14,727 nt of DNA from Firmicutes bacterium CAG:95 (GTDB lineage Bacteria; Bacillota; Clostridia; Lachnospirales; Lachnospiraceae). The DNA is taken from positions 28,623-43,349 of the forward strand of contig FR902884.1 in the NCBI GenBank assembly GCA_000438155.1. The letters are read 5' to 3'. Shown here piece by piece: positions 6,918 through 14,668 of the stretch (position 1 is the stretch's first letter; each line of letters starts with the position of its first letter). The notes beneath the pieces were generated by a model, which did no database searches, was not told the DNA's origin, and worked only from the letters and a program-made list of their open reading frames with translations. The translations under genes and the position numbers were made by a program.

Positions 6918-8027
6918 CTAGTTTGTAATAACCTGTTCTGTTTCCTTATCGAATACATGAATCTTTTCAACATCGAAAGCGAACTTAACAGTATCGCCAG
7001 GTCTAGCTGTTGTACGGGAATCAACTCTTGCCGTGATCGGGAACTCAGCCAGATCAAAGTATAAGTAAACTTCAGCACCAAGTAATTCATATACCTTAAT
7101 TGTAGATTCAAATACACACTTGGATGTCTCGATGAACATTTCGGAATCATATACATCTTCAGGACGAATACCAAATGTAACTGTCTTTCCAGCGTAACCG
7201 CCTTCAATCAGCTTCTTGGACTTAGCCGGAGGAAGCGGAATGCTGCTTCCTGCAACCTTAAGGCTTGCAGTGTCACCATTTACTTCTACGGTAGCATCTA
7301 AGAAGTTCATCTGAGGTGATCCCATGAATCCTGCTACGAATAAGTTGGTCGGCTTCTCATATAAGTTCTGAGGAGTATCAACCTGCTGGATTACACCATC
7401 CTTCATAACGACGATTCTATCACCAAGGGTCATAGCTTCTGTCTGGTCATGTGTTACGTAGATGATTGTTGTACCTAATCTCTGATGTAATTTAGCGATC
7501 TCGATACGCATCTGTACACGTAACTTGGCATCCAGGTTGGAAAGAGGTTCGTCCATAAGGAATACCTTAGGATTACGAACGATTGCACGTCCCATGGCAA
7601 CACGCTGTCTCTGACCACCGGAAAGAGCCTTCGGCTTACGATCAAGAAGAGGTGTTAAATCAAGGACCTTAGCTGCTTCCTTAACCATCTTATCAATTTC
7701 ATCCTTCGGTACTTTTCTTAACTTAAGACCGAAAGCCATATTGTCATATACAGACATATGAGGATACAGAGCGTAGTTCTGGAATACCATTGCGATATCT
7801 CTGTCCTTAGGCTCTACATCGTTAACTACTCTGTCACCGATCTTCAGTTCACCGGAGGAAATATCTTCCAGACCTGCAATCATACGAAGTGTAGTAGACT
7901 TACCACATCCTGAAGGTCCTACGAAGATGATAAACTCCTGATCCTTGATTTCAAGGTTGAAATCCTTAACAGCTTCGAATCCGTTAGGATAAACCTTGCA
8001 AATATTCTTTAATGATAAACTTGACAT
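6918..8027 (-). CDS. Carbohydrate ABC importer ATPase, MsmK/UgpC/MalK type
   Basis: ATP-hydrolysing subunit of sugar or glycerol-phosphate ABC importers, on the cytoplasmic face of the membrane. The 369 residues contain every ABC landmark in order: Walker A GPSGCGKST (37-45), Q-loop Gln83, signature LSGGQ (135-139), Walker B VFLMDE (155-160) and H-loop His193 in YVTHDQTEAM. A C-terminal TOBE/OB regulatory domain starts at about residue 240, as in MalK. No binding protein or permease gene accompanies it. Orphan copies such as streptococcal MsmK energise several sugar importers encoded elsewhere, which is the likely role here (inference). The ATG at 8027 has AAGGAGG (8037-8043) 9 nt upstream. 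It has its own promoter and terminator, so it is probably a single-gene transcript. Confidence 0.93.
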   Translation of the reverse strand: MSSLSLKNICKVYPNGFEAVKDFNLEIKDQEFIIFVGPSGCGKSTTLRMIAGLEDISSGELKIGDRVVNDVEPKDRDIAMVFQNYALYPHMSVYDNMAFGLKLRKVPKDEIDKMVKEAAKVLDLTPLLDRKPKALSGGQRQRVAMGRAIVRNPKVFLMDEPLSNLDAKLRVQMRIEIAKLHQRLGTTIIYVTHDQTEAMTLGDRIVVMKDGVIQQVDTPQNLYEKPTNLFVAGFMGSPQMNFLDATVEVNGDTASLKVAGSSIPLPPAKSKKLIEGGYAGKTVTFGIRPEDVYDSEMFIETSKCVFESTIKVYELLGAEVYLYFDLAEFPITARVDSRTTARPGDTVKFAFDVEKIHVFDKETEQVITN

Positions 8028-8074
8028 TTTATTTGCCTCCTTAAAAAATAGTTACGTCTTTAAAATCTATGATT

Positions 8075-8103
8075 AGTATACATGAGATTGTACTTTTTGA
8101 CTA
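8075..8103 (-). promoter_or_regulatory. Probable promoter of the sugar ATPase gene
   Basis: On the minus strand TAGTCA (8098-8103, 4 of 6) precedes TATACT (8075-8080, 5 of 6) with a 17-bp spacer. The predicted start lies about 40 nt upstream of the ATG. The rest of the 8044-8226 gap is AT-rich, with poly-A/T runs and the palindromes near 8190-8227. I see no clear catabolite (cre) site. Confidence 0.6.
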
Positions 8104-8189
8104 TGCCACTATTCCACAAATTTTTTCCCCCACATTGTAAAAAGTGTTGAAATTCAAAGGACTTTTCCTCTTGCAATGGCAACCTGACT

Positions 8190-8205
8190 AAAAAAGTACT
8201 TTTTT
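8190..8205 (-). terminator. AT-rich palindrome, possible weak terminator of the membrane GGDEF gene
   Basis: AAAAAAGT followed directly by ACTTTTTT is a perfect 16-bp palindrome about 20 nt after the stop codon at 8227. As RNA it would form a weak hairpin with U residues, and it is symmetric, so it could act on either strand or be a protein-binding dyad. A second palindrome, GTACATGTAC (8218-8227), overlaps the stop codon. Confidence 0.4.
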
Positions 8206-8226
8206 CATAGGCAGATTGTACATGTA

Positions 8227-9690
8227 CTATTTACGGTCACGGTCATCGAAGAATGCAAGCTGGTTTTTGCCTCGTTTCTTTGCCTTGTAAAGTGCAGCAT
8301 CGGCTGCCTTATACAACGTTTCAAAATCAGATCCGTCTGCCGGAAATACTGCTGCACCGATACTGGCTGTAGCAGAATACTTCACGTAATCGCCAACCTG
8401 GAAATGCCTGAAAAAATATTCCAGCTTCTGCGCCTCACGGATCGTATTGCTGTCATCCTTGAGATTTTTCAGGAAGATTGTAAATTCGTCACCGCCGGTC
8501 CGGCCGATAATATCAGTCACACGGAAATTCACTCCGATCTGTCTTCCCAGCTCCCGTAATACCTCATCGCCGAAGGCATGCCCCATCGTATCATTGATCT
8601 TCTTGAAATTATCAATATCCAGTACGAACATGACTGCCAGTGAATCGGGATAATCCGCCATGTATTCCTTGATCCGGCGTTCAGTGGCAAGCTTATTTCC
8701 AAGACCGGTAAGCAGATCGCTGTCTGCCTTTTCCTCAAGCTGCTTATTGCTCTTTGCCGCAGTAATACGGGCCATAAAGTTAATTATTACAATCAGTAGA
8801 ACTCCGAGGATGATGGTAATAATAATCCAACCCAGTTTCATCATCAGCTTCTTCGCCTGATGCTGTTCCATATAGTTCACATAGCTCTGATGCACACCTG
8901 CAGCCAGACACCATTTATAAACCGGCGCATAAACAACGGTTCTTTCTTCTCCATCCACAGTAAATGCAAGACATCCGGTCTGTCCATCGCCTGCCTTCTG
9001 GCCGGCAACAGTTGCCCTTGCCAGATACGGCTTATCCGCATTATTCCAGAAATCCCGGGTTTTAAAAAACGAAGAGGTTTCATCCGTTGTAACAATCACG
9101 CGGCCTTTTTCATCTAAGAGCGTTATAAATGTGGCATTGCCAAACGCATCCTTCATATTGATCATGCTGCGGATCTTCTGAACGGGATAATACATCACAA
9201 TCTTCTGTCCCTGTCCCTCCGCAGGAACAATCATTAAAACTGCCTCTGTTCCGGTAATCCCGTCATTGCTCACATAACGGTAAGAGAACTGTGTTGCCTC
9301 GCTTACCCACTCATAGTAGTTAGCATCATTAAGCAGTAAGACTCTGCCGTCATGAAGAATGGCGCTGCCATCGGGCCGGAACACCAGTGCTTCGTAAACT
9401 TCAGTCTGTTCCACTGCAAGATTCAGTAATTCCTTTACCTCTCCGGGCTGTCCGGTACCGGAGGATACCATTGAACAGATCATTTTCCCAACTGTATGGA
9501 TTTTTTCAAATTCCTGCCCGAGCTTTGTGGCACAAAGTTCTACCTGATACTCCATATTCCTCTCGAAATTGCTGGCAATGCCCTCATTTAAGGATTTGGA
9601 AAATCTCGAAAACAATAGAACCAATATAAAAAACAACACAATTATCGGACAGACCCATTGGAGCAAAACCTTCTTCCATTCGCTTTTCAT
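8227..9690 (-). CDS. Membrane-anchored diguanylate cyclase with extracytoplasmic (Cache-like) sensor
   Basis: Predicted c-di-GMP synthase of 487 residues. A first membrane helix (about 8-32, VLLQWVCPIIVLFF) and a second (about 280-305, IIITIILGVLLIVIINF) enclose an external region of about 245 residues with a Cache/PAS-like look (YEALVFRPDGSAIL, then FITLLDEKGRVIVTT); this is a family-level inference. The cytosolic GGDEF domain opens with DSDLLTGLGNK and has an intact GGDEF at 399-403. The inhibitory I-site R-V-T-D (390-393) sits five residues before it, so product feedback is expected. The ATG at 9690 is chosen because GGGAG lies 6 nt upstream; a GTG at 9720 is in frame with a poor site. The DUF624 gene ends 44 nt before this start, so the two are probably co-transcribed. 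Confidence 0.88.
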   Translation of the reverse strand: MKSEWKKVLLQWVCPIIVLFFILVLLFSRFSKSLNEGIASNFERNMEYQVELCATKLGQEFEKIHTVGKMICSMVSSGTGQPGEVKELLNLAVEQTEVYEALVFRPDGSAILHDGRVLLLNDANYYEWVSEATQFSYRYVSNDGITGTEAVLMIVPAEGQGQKIVMYYPVQKIRSMINMKDAFGNATFITLLDEKGRVIVTTDETSSFFKTRDFWNNADKPYLARATVAGQKAGDGQTGCLAFTVDGEERTVVYAPVYKWCLAAGVHQSYVNYMEQHQAKKLMMKLGWIIITIILGVLLIVIINFMARITAAKSNKQLEEKADSDLLTGLGNKLATERRIKEYMADYPDSLAVMFVLDIDNFKKINDTMGHAFGDEVLRELGRQIGVNFRVTDIIGRTGGDEFTIFLKNLKDDSNTIREAQKLEYFFRHFQVGDYVKYSATASIGAAVFPADGSDFETLYKAADAALYKAKKRGKNQLAFFDDRDRK

Positions 9691-9734
9691 AGTCTTCTCC
9701 CTATACAACGGATTCATCACTTTATGATTTCTTT

Positions 9735-10475
9735 CTATTCCTCAGCGGAGTTTCCTTCCGCTGCTTTATCCTTCTCCTGCATATCTGTCTCATCTGTTTC
9801 TTCCAAAGCCTCTGCATCTTCCTCTACCGGTATACTCCAGTCATCCGCATCCTTCACATCCTGTTCCGGCTCAAACTTCTTAAAGGTCTTATTATACAGA
9901 AATGCATTCAACAGTGCCGGACCGGACATTCCGAAGCAGAAGGTAACCGGCATGATCTGTGGCACCCAGAAAATAATAATCAACGGCAGTGCCCAGCACG
10001 CTACCATTAAAATGGTCTTGGGAAGGATCATAATCCCCATCAGTGCAGAGTTCTTAAGTGTCATCTTCACGCTGTTATCAAATTTTGCAAGTAACGGAAA
10101 AGCCAGTGTCAGAGCAAGTACTGCCAGAATGGCTACACCGATTAGCAGAAGGCTCATCCAGGACGGAAGACTGTTTTGTGCATTCCGGATTATCCAGAAA
10201 TCCGCTGCAAAAATAATAATCAGTAGCACTTCAATCAGCCAGATTACAGTTGCCTGTCTGAAATTCTCTTTAAAAGATTTAAAAAAGCTTTTTACAATGT
10301 AGCATTCTTCATCACGTACAATCTTAAGTACCACATAATGCAGGGCTGTCATCGATGCACCGACCGTAATAATCGGCAGACAGCAGAAAAATGCCAGAAG
10401 ATTCACAATAATCAGATCGGCCATTTTGGTTAAAGCAACCATGACCGGACTGTCTAAATTAAAAAAACGTCCCAT
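9735..10475 (-). CDS. YesL/DUF624-family integral membrane protein
   Basis: A 246-residue membrane protein of the DUF624 (YesL) family. The N-terminal block is typical: a MGRFFNLDSPVM opening, a helix with LLAFFCCLPIITVGASMTAL, then a VLKIVRDEECYIVKSFFKSFKENFRQ segment. About five hydrophobic helices span residues 20-200. The last 40 residues are acidic (Glu/Asp-rich), presumably cytosolic and variable. Family members often sit beside carbohydrate ABC transporter or polysaccharide-use genes, but their biochemical role is unknown. No permease is adjacent here. The ATG at 10475 has AAAGGAAG about 6 nt upstream, and the GNAT gene ends only 11 nt before it, so translation is probably linked. Confidence 0.85.
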   Translation of the reverse strand: MGRFFNLDSPVMVALTKMADLIIVNLLAFFCCLPIITVGASMTALHYVVLKIVRDEECYIVKSFFKSFKENFRQATVIWLIEVLLIIIFAADFWIIRNAQNSLPSWMSLLLIGVAILAVLALTLAFPLLAKFDNSVKMTLKNSALMGIMILPKTILMVACWALPLIIIFWVPQIMPVTFCFGMSGPALLNAFLYNKTFKKFEPEQDVKDADDWSIPVEEDAEALEETDETDMQEKDKAAEGNSAEE

Positions 10476-10486
10476 TTTTACTTCCT

Positions 10487-10969
10487 TTACAAGTTTAGTC
10501 TCATTGGGGTATAGATGATGCCGCTGCTATGTGTCTGCAGTCCAACATCGTGAAACCCGATTTTGTGGTAAAATCCGACCGCATACGGTGATGCATTCAC
10601 TGACACGGCAATCTTACCAAGTTCCTGTTTTACATAATCGGCCATTGCCATAACAAGGCTCCGTCCGATTCCCCGATAATGATACTCTTTATCTACAAAT
10701 AGCAGCGAAATATGACTCTCATTCCGGAGAGCAATCATACCGACCATATGCTCTCCGTCATAAGCTCCCATCACCTGATACATTCCTCTGTCAAACATTC
10801 TTTTCAGATTTGTATCGGTGATAAAGTCCTTAAAATTCGCTATTCCCTCTTCAGAATAATCAGCGGCCTCAAACTTCAAAAATGTTTTCCATGCCAGTGC
10901 CATAGCGTCATCCCATTCGTTCTGCCCGATAAAACGGGTCTCATAGGATGTATCATTTTCCCTGATCAT
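10487..10969 (-). CDS. GNAT-family N-acetyltransferase
   Basis: A 160-residue cytosolic acetyltransferase predicted to move an acetyl group from acetyl-CoA to an amine. The acetyl-CoA-binding motif A is R99-G-I-G-R103 following FVDKEYHY. The C-terminal VNASPYAVGFYHKIGF segment is the usual motif B, with Tyr134 in the position of the general acid seen in many family members. The substrate is unknown. The ATG at 10969 has AAAGGA about 7 nt upstream. The upstream membrane protein gene ends 69 nt away and DUF624 follows after 11 nt. A promoter-like sequence abuts the start codon. Confidence 0.88.
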   Translation of the reverse strand: MIRENDTSYETRFIGQNEWDDAMALAWKTFLKFEAADYSEEGIANFKDFITDTNLKRMFDRGMYQVMGAYDGEHMVGMIALRNESHISLLFVDKEYHYRGIGRSLVMAMADYVKQELGKIAVSVNASPYAVGFYHKIGFHDVGLQTHSSGIIYTPMRLNL

Positions 10970-10998
10970 ATTATAGTCCTTTTTCCGCCGGGTGTCTA
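10970..10998 (-). promoter_or_regulatory. Near-consensus promoter abutting the GNAT start codon
   Basis: On the minus strand TAGACA (10993-10998, 5 of 6), a 17-bp spacer and a perfect TATAAT (10970-10975), which touches the ATG at 10969. Initiation about 7 nt downstream would fall inside the GNAT gene, so such a transcript would lack the GNAT start but carry DUF624 and the GGDEF gene. Confidence 0.5.
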
Positions 10999-11038
10999 GT
11001 CCTTTGGTACTATTTCCCTCGTTTGAAGTAACAACTAT

Positions 11039-11581
11039 TTACTCCCGTTTAAAAATTCCCTGTAAGGTATCCGTCACCGACTCCTTCAGATAATCCGCAA
11101 AGCTCTCTGCCGCATTTGCAGCAGCAGCCTTTACTGCATTCGTCACGGCTTCGTTCACATGATCCACACAGTCTTCCCCGTACTTTTCATAAAGGCTCTT
11201 TGCCTCATCAATCACGGTGTCCGGAGAGAAACCGAACTGCTCAAGCTGATCCACCGTATCCACAATTTTCTGTGCATCCGCTTCACTGATTTCCACACCG
11301 AACTGCTCCTTGCCTTCCTGCAGCGCATCCTTCAGACCTTCCCGTGAATCGAGTGCTCCGCTGTCAAGCTTGTCCCTCACAAAATCAAGCACCTGGTTCG
11401 CCGTATCCGCATCCACATTTTTCACAAGCTGTCCAAACTGCCCCGTCATTTCTCCTACTGCCGCAGAATAATCCACGGAAGCGCTTTCCTTCCAGGCTGT
11501 ATAACGCTGCCCGAGCACGACCATATACCCCGCTGTTCCCAGCATCAGGACAAATAATAAACATAAGAAAAACTTTTTCAC
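11039..11581 (-). CDS. Small membrane-anchored protein of unknown function
   Basis: A 180-residue protein I do not recognise. Residues 1-24 (MKKFFLCLLFVLMLGTAGYM, reading GTG as Met) form a signal anchor or signal peptide without a clear cleavage or lipobox motif. The rest is mostly helical and acidic, rich in Ala, Asp and Glu, with VDTVDQLEQFGFSPDTV and an alanine-rich stretch (VTNAVKAAAANAAESFADYL). It is predicted to face the outside of the cell. The start is the GTG at 11581, whose G is also the last base of the upstream hydrolase stop (TAGTG), with AGGAG 5 nt upstream. This overlap strongly suggests translational coupling. A longer reading from 11611 would lie wholly inside the hydrolase gene and has no better binding site. 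Confidence 0.75.
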   Translation of the reverse strand: MKKFFLCLLFVLMLGTAGYMVVLGQRYTAWKESASVDYSAAVGEMTGQFGQLVKNVDADTANQVLDFVRDKLDSGALDSREGLKDALQEGKEQFGVEISEADAQKIVDTVDQLEQFGFSPDTVIDEAKSLYEKYGEDCVDHVNEAVTNAVKAAAANAAESFADYLKESVTDTLQGIFKRE

Positions 11582-12519
11582 TAATACTCCTCTACGCACT
11601 CCATAACCCATGCATAGATGTCGTCAAAAATCTGCTGTTTTATGGGCTCATTCAAGATTTCGTGTCTGCAGCCTTCGTACAGCCTCAGGGATGTCCGCTT
11701 CATTCCGACTCTCTTAAAGTCCTCCTGAGCTTTACGTACTCCCTCACCGTAATTTCCAACCGGATCATCCGTTCCTGCAATGAACAGAACCGGCAGATCC
11801 TTCGGCATCTCCTTGAGGTTTTCATCCTTATTCAGGCGGTCCAACAGGGTAAACAAAGTCCGGAAGCCATTTAATGTAAAGGTGAAACCACACATCGGTT
11901 CATCCAGATACTTCTGAACTTCCTTTTCATCCGTACAAAGCCAGTCAAATGCCGTTGCCGCTTCCACGATTTTCTTATTATAATTGCCAAATGCCAGCTT
12001 ATCGATTCCCTTCGCCACATGACCGGCTCCGAGGAAAAGACGCTGTACACGTTCGATCATCAGACAAAGCTTCACCAGAGCCTTCGGCTGGGAACCGGTA
12101 CCACAGATAATCGCTCCCTGAATTCCTGTCCCGTAACGGAACAGATAGTTTCTGGTGATAAAGGAACCCATACTGTGTCCTAAGATCACATACGGGATTC
12201 CCGGGTACTCCTCCTGATTCATCTTCTTCAGGCGGTGTACATCCCGCACGACAACCGTTGCCGGATCCTGTTCACAGAAGAACCCGTATTTCCCATTTTC
12301 GCCGACACTTTTTCCATGTCCGAGATGATCCTCTCCGGTAACCATGATCCCCTTCTCTCCCAGATACATGGCCATCGGCTCATAGCGCTCCACGAACTCC
12401 GCCATTCCGTGGACAACCTGCAGAATACAACAGATTTTGCCCTCCGGAACCCAGCGTACCGCGTGGATCCTGGATTTTCCATCCCTTGAATCAAATAAAA
12501 ACTCTTCTTTTTTAACCAT
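11581..12519 (-). CDS. Alpha/beta hydrolase, lysophospholipase / monoacylglycerol lipase-like
   Basis: A 312-residue cytosolic alpha/beta-hydrolase of the Hydrolase_4 (serine aminopeptidase / lysophospholipase) type, probably an esterase or lipase acting on a lipid or small ester. The oxyanion-side motif VVHGMAEFVERY (35-46) and DHLGHGKS (64-71) are typical. The nucleophile is Ser116 in G-H-S-M-G-S, the acid is Asp251 or Asp252 in AGTDDPVG, and the base is His286 in CRHEILNE. There is no signal peptide. The ATG at 12519 is preferred (GGGGG about 5 nt upstream). The longer frame starting at 12621 lies inside metG and lacks family similarity. metG ends 23 nt before this start and the next gene overlaps its stop codon, so it is mid-operon. 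Confidence 0.88.
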   Translation of the reverse strand: MVKKEEFLFDSRDGKSRIHAVRWVPEGKICCILQVVHGMAEFVERYEPMAMYLGEKGIMVTGEDHLGHGKSVGENGKYGFFCEQDPATVVVRDVHRLKKMNQEEYPGIPYVILGHSMGSFITRNYLFRYGTGIQGAIICGTGSQPKALVKLCLMIERVQRLFLGAGHVAKGIDKLAFGNYNKKIVEAATAFDWLCTDEKEVQKYLDEPMCGFTFTLNGFRTLFTLLDRLNKDENLKEMPKDLPVLFIAGTDDPVGNYGEGVRKAQEDFKRVGMKRTSLRLYEGCRHEILNEPIKQQIFDDIYAWVMECVEEY

Positions 12520-12542
12520 AAGTGCCCCCGCAACCTGATGTT

Positions 12543-14516
12543 TTAGCTGATTTCTGCTCCTGCCGGCATTTCCTTCTCCGGTGTCAGAAGTGCCAGATTC
12601 CCCTCTGCATCCTCTGCACAAAGCAGCATTCCTTCTGAAAGAACTCCTGCAAGCTTTGCAGGCTTTAAGTTCACCAGAACCATCACCTTCTTACCGACCA
12701 TCTCCTCTGCACTGTAGTGCTGCTTAATGCCGGAAACAATCTGCTTTATCTGACTGCCGATCCTCACCTGTGAGCATAAAAGCTTCTTGGACTTCGGAAC
12801 TTCCTCACACTTGATAATTTCTCCTATCTGGAACTGCATTTTAGCAAAATCATCAAAGGTAATTTCTTCCTTCGGTTCGATATCAATCACATTTTCTTCT
12901 ACTGCTTCCCCATTTTCCCCTGCGGCCTGTGCCTTGCGTTCTGCATACATGGCGTTGACCTTTTCCATCACTTCTTCGACCTTCAGTCTTGCAAAAAGAA
13001 TTTCCGGTTCTGCAGTTACCTTATTTCCGCTTTCATAAAGGCCGAACTTCTCACAGTCTTCAAAGCTTCTGACGGAAGTATTGAGCTGCTGTACGATCTT
13101 CTTTGCGGTAGAAGGCATGAACGGCTCAAGTAAGGAAGCGCCGGTTGCAATACTCTCTACCAGATTGTATAAAACGGTGGAAAGACGATCCATGTTGGCC
13201 TCATCCTTGGCAAGTACCCACGGCTCTGTTTCATCAATATATTTGTTGCAGCGTTTGAACAGTGCAAAAATCTCCGTGATGGCATCTGCCACACGCAGCT
13301 CGTCCATCTTCGCAGATACTCTCTTATAGGTACCTGTTACGACTGCCTTAAGGTCTTCATCCATCTCACCGGTAACCTTCTTGTCTGCTACTATACCGCC
13401 AAAATATTTATTGCTCATGGAAATTGTACGATTCACCAGATTACCGAGTGTATTGGCAAGCTCGGCATTGGTACGCTCCGTTACAAGCTCCCATGTAATG
13501 TTCCCATCGTTATCAAACGGCATCTCATGCAGTACATAGTAACGGACAGCATCGACACCAAAGAAGTCTACCAGGTCATCAGCATAAATCACATTTCCCT
13601 TGGACTTACTCATCTTATCGTTATTCATCAATAACCAGGGATGACCAAATACCTGCTTCGGCAGAGGCTCTCCCAATGCCATCAGGAAGATCGGCCAGTA
13701 AATGGTATGGAAACGGATAATATCCTTACCTATCAGATGAAGGTCTGCGGGCCAGAGCTTCTTATACTGCTCAGAGCTGTTGCCCTCACAATCATAGCCG
13801 ATACCGGTAATATAGTTCGTCAGTGCATCCAGCCATACATAAATAACATGCTTGTCATCAAAGTCTACCGGAATTCCCCACTTAAAGGAGGTTCTCGATA
13901 CACACAGATCCTGCAGTCCCGGTAATAAGAAGTTGTTCATCATTTCATTCTTACGGGATACCGGCTGGATAAATTCCGGATGGGTATTGATATGCTCAAT
14001 CAGCCGATCTGCATATTTGCTCATCTTAAAGAAATATGCCTCTTCCTTCGCCGGCTTTACTTCTCTTCCACAGTCCGGACACTTGCCATCCTTTAACTGG
14101 GATTCGGTCCAGAAGGATTCACACGGTGTACAATACATTCCTTCATAGGAGCCCTTATAGATATCTCCCTGATTATACAGTCTCTTGAAAATCTTCTGTA
14201 CCTGCTTCTCATGCGGTTCGTCCGTAGTACGGATAAATTTGTCATAAGAGGTGTCCATCAGATCCCACAAGCTGCGGATCGTTGCGGCTGTCCGGTCAAC
14301 AAATTCCTTCGGTGTAATTCCGGCTTCCTGTGCCTTGATTTCAATCTTCTGGCCATGCTCGTCGGTTCCTGTCTGGAAGAACACATCATAGCCGTCTTTT
14401 CTCTTAAATCTGGCGATACTGTCTGCCAGAACGATTTCATAACTGTTTCCTATATGCGGCTTCCCCGAAGTATACGCAATCGCAGTCGTAATATAATACT
14501 TTCCTTTATTGCCCAT
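12543..14516 (-). CDS. metG: Methionyl-tRNA synthetase
   Basis: Charges tRNA-Met and initiator tRNA with methionine at the expense of ATP. The 657 residues carry the class I signatures H21-I-G-N24 and K301-M-S-K-S305. A zinc knuckle lies between them, with Cys129, Cys132, Cys146 and Cys149 (CTPC and CPDC). The anticodon-binding helical domain follows, and the last 105 residues or so form the EMAP/Trbp111-type tRNA-binding domain (FDDFAKMQFQIGEI, then LVNLKPAKLAGVLSEGM), normal for the dimeric clostridial and Bacillus form. The ATG at 14516 is chosen because AAGGA lies 5 nt upstream; a GTG at 14546 is in frame but has no good site. It is first in the run of minus-strand genes and has its own promoter and structured leader. 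Confidence 0.96.
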   Translation of the reverse strand: MGNKGKYYITTAIAYTSGKPHIGNSYEIVLADSIARFKRKDGYDVFFQTGTDEHGQKIEIKAQEAGITPKEFVDRTAATIRSLWDLMDTSYDKFIRTTDEPHEKQVQKIFKRLYNQGDIYKGSYEGMYCTPCESFWTESQLKDGKCPDCGREVKPAKEEAYFFKMSKYADRLIEHINTHPEFIQPVSRKNEMMNNFLLPGLQDLCVSRTSFKWGIPVDFDDKHVIYVWLDALTNYITGIGYDCEGNSSEQYKKLWPADLHLIGKDIIRFHTIYWPIFLMALGEPLPKQVFGHPWLLMNNDKMSKSKGNVIYADDLVDFFGVDAVRYYVLHEMPFDNDGNITWELVTERTNAELANTLGNLVNRTISMSNKYFGGIVADKKVTGEMDEDLKAVVTGTYKRVSAKMDELRVADAITEIFALFKRCNKYIDETEPWVLAKDEANMDRLSTVLYNLVESIATGASLLEPFMPSTAKKIVQQLNTSVRSFEDCEKFGLYESGNKVTAEPEILFARLKVEEVMEKVNAMYAERKAQAAGENGEAVEENVIDIEPKEEITFDDFAKMQFQIGEIIKCEEVPKSKKLLCSQVRIGSQIKQIVSGIKQHYSAEEMVGKKVMVLVNLKPAKLAGVLSEGMLLCAEDAEGNLALLTPEKEMPAGAEIS

Positions 14517-14529
14517 AACATTCCTTTCC

Positions 14530-14634
14530 TGTGTATTCTTATACACATTACGTAACTATGAAAATGGAAAGATGCATGCATTTGCAAAACAATTAAGGGT
14601 TTGCAAAAACAATTTGCATGATTCTGCATAGTTA
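14530..14634 (-). promoter_or_regulatory. Structured 5' leader of metG (not a T-box)
   Basis: The predicted transcript starts near 14633, inside a segment TAACTATG (14627-14634) that pairs perfectly with CATAGTTA (14553-14560). Inside, CATGCA and TGCATG can pair, and there are two near-identical direct repeats (tttgcaaaacaatt at 14581-14594 and a 15-nt version at 14600-14614, plus-strand reading). A separate 7-bp hairpin, TGTGTAT/ATACACA (14530-14547), sits just before the ribosome binding site. I see no T-box TGGNACC sequence and no SAM riboswitch core. Confidence 0.5.
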
Positions 14635-14639
14635 TTTTA

Positions 14640-14668
14640 ATATTATCGAAAATGCTCTGTAATGTCAA
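14640..14668 (-). promoter_or_regulatory. metG promoter
   Basis: On the minus strand a perfect TTGACA (14663-14668), a 17-bp spacer and TAATAT (14640-14645, 4 of 6). An alternative -10, GATAAT, overlaps it with a 15-bp spacer. It is the only promoter-like match I found upstream of metG. The remaining bases to 14727 hold no gene that I can support. Confidence 0.7.

Noticed and set aside
9658..10302. Long plus-strand open frame of 214 codons
   Set aside because: It is antisense to the YesL/DUF624 gene and the start of the GGDEF gene, its product is a serine-rich low-complexity sequence, and there is no good ribosome binding site. The opposite-strand proteins match known families.
12520..12621. 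Longer N-terminus for the alpha/beta hydrolase starting at 12621
   Set aside because: It would overlap 79 bp of metG, the extra residues do not look like the family, and the ATG at 12519 has its own binding site and a family-like beginning.
14517..14668. T-box or SAM riboswitch upstream of metG
   Set aside because: No TGGNACC antiterminator sequence, specifier-loop arrangement, terminator hairpin or SAM-I core could be found in the leader.
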